From the NCBI RefSeq assembly GCF_001625305.1, contig NW_017802758.1, forward strand, positions 296,803-360,802: a stretch of 64,000 nucleotides of DNA. The letters are read 5' to 3'. Below the pieces are notes generated by a model, which saw only the letters and a program-made list of their open reading frames with translations, was not told where the DNA came from and did no database searches. This DNA is from Branchiostoma belcheri (Eukaryota; Chordata; Leptocardii; Amphioxiformes; Branchiostomatidae). Position numbers and translations under genes: made by a program. This document shows, in pieces, positions 63,497 to 64,000 of the stretch (its first letter is position 1; every line of letters begins with the position of its first letter).

Positions 63497-64000
63497 ATGG
63501 ATACCAAGTGGAGAGGATTTGTGATACTTTTTCTCTTCACTGGAGTGACAGTTTATTACACCTTGGTAAGTTAACTTCAATTTACTAGTAGTAAATAATT
63601 AGTAATGTTCTTCTTCCTAACCGTGAATTTGTACAAATAACATAACGGGACGTTAGGAAAAAGAGAGGGGTGACCAGGACACACATGGTAGTTGTTAGTT
63701 GTTGCTAAGGACCGGACGCTAACCTTCTTCTGTTTTTGTAACATGGCATTTTTGGCTCTAACAACAGAACGACAGGCTTCACAAACTAGGTCCTTTCACA
63801 ACATTGGGATCAACACAAGGATTCTTTAAAGGAGGACGACCACTACCTTCATTTAACAGACCAGCATTTACCAGTTGGGACCAACGTACTTGCAGCAAGC
63901 CAAGGCAGCAATTCGTCTTCATCAAAACACACAAGACAGGAAGTACGACCAGCGTCAATATTTTTCAAAGATATGTCATCTACCACAACGTGACTCCACT
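63497..64000 (+). CDS. Galactose-3-O-sulfotransferase-like gene, 3' partial
   Basis: Exon 63497-63565 reads MDTKWRGFVILFLFTGVTVY then YTL: a short basic tail and one membrane span, a type II Golgi anchor. Exon 63768 to the window end reads KPRQQFVFIKTHKTGSTTSV and NIFQRYVIYHNVTP. KTHKTGSTT is the 5'-phosphosulfate (PAPS) binding loop of GAL3ST enzymes, which transfer sulfate to the 3-OH of galactose on glycolipids or glycans. Intron is phase 0. Which GAL3ST type cannot be told from this part. Confidence 0.88.

Overview
The window looks like animal nuclear DNA from a lancelet (Branchiostoma). Genes are split into short exons with GT..AG introns, intergenic space is packed with MITEs, LINE 3' ends and a tRNA-derived SINE, and two near-identical tandem blocks that differ at a few percent of sites and are joined by single Ns look like unmerged haplotypes, as expected from a very heterozygous genome. 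The species is an inference; the gene and repeat structure is read directly.

Layout. (1) 1-12,436, plus strand: most of a dopamine-beta-hydroxylase-like copper monooxygenase (MOXD1 type), from the DOMON domain to the stop codon, with all six copper ligands visible. Its first visible exon is preceded by six 70-bp copies of its own splice acceptor. An RTE-like retrotransposon and three copies of one MITE lie in its introns. (2) 12.4-19.4 kb: intergenic, full of repeats, including a relic of the 3' flank of a third member of the next gene family. (3) 19,389-47,653 and 50,566-59,402, plus strand: two tandem paralogues (genes A and B) coding for secreted modular proteins: signal peptide, an unnamed Cys-rich domain of about 130 residues, EGF modules, a two-exon C-type-lectin-like domain, more EGF modules and a short Cys-rich C-terminus. 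Nearly every intron is phase 1, so modules can be added, lost or skipped. (4) 30.2-45.5 kb: a 15-kb block of mobile DNA inside an intron of gene A. It holds two divergently oriented ORFs: on the minus strand a Cys-rich protein of a family I cannot name, and on the plus strand a multi-exon DDE-transposase-like gene. The transposase gene is broken by a nonsense codon and by a 3.9-kb CACTG-ended (EnSpm/CACTA-like) element with a GAC target duplication; that element itself carries an apparently captured spliced transcript, inverted GC-rich arrays and a nested MITE. (5) 59.4-63.5 kb: intergenic. (6) 63,497-64,000: start of a galactose-3-O-sulfotransferase-like gene that runs off the window.

Genes A and B share promoter-proximal sequence (AP-1-like, CRE-like and CCAAT motifs). 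Upstream of B that block is present about three times. B has an in-frame stop in a skippable exon and a probable 1-base frameshift beside an assembly gap; A carries a repeated EGF-CTLD-EGF cassette that may be an assembly artefact. The most unusual items are the divergent ORF pair, the CACTG element that interrupts the transposase gene without altering its flanking frame, the inverted copy of the transposase last exon just behind its stop, and the TTAA-flanked elements, one reduced to a 35-bp palindrome.
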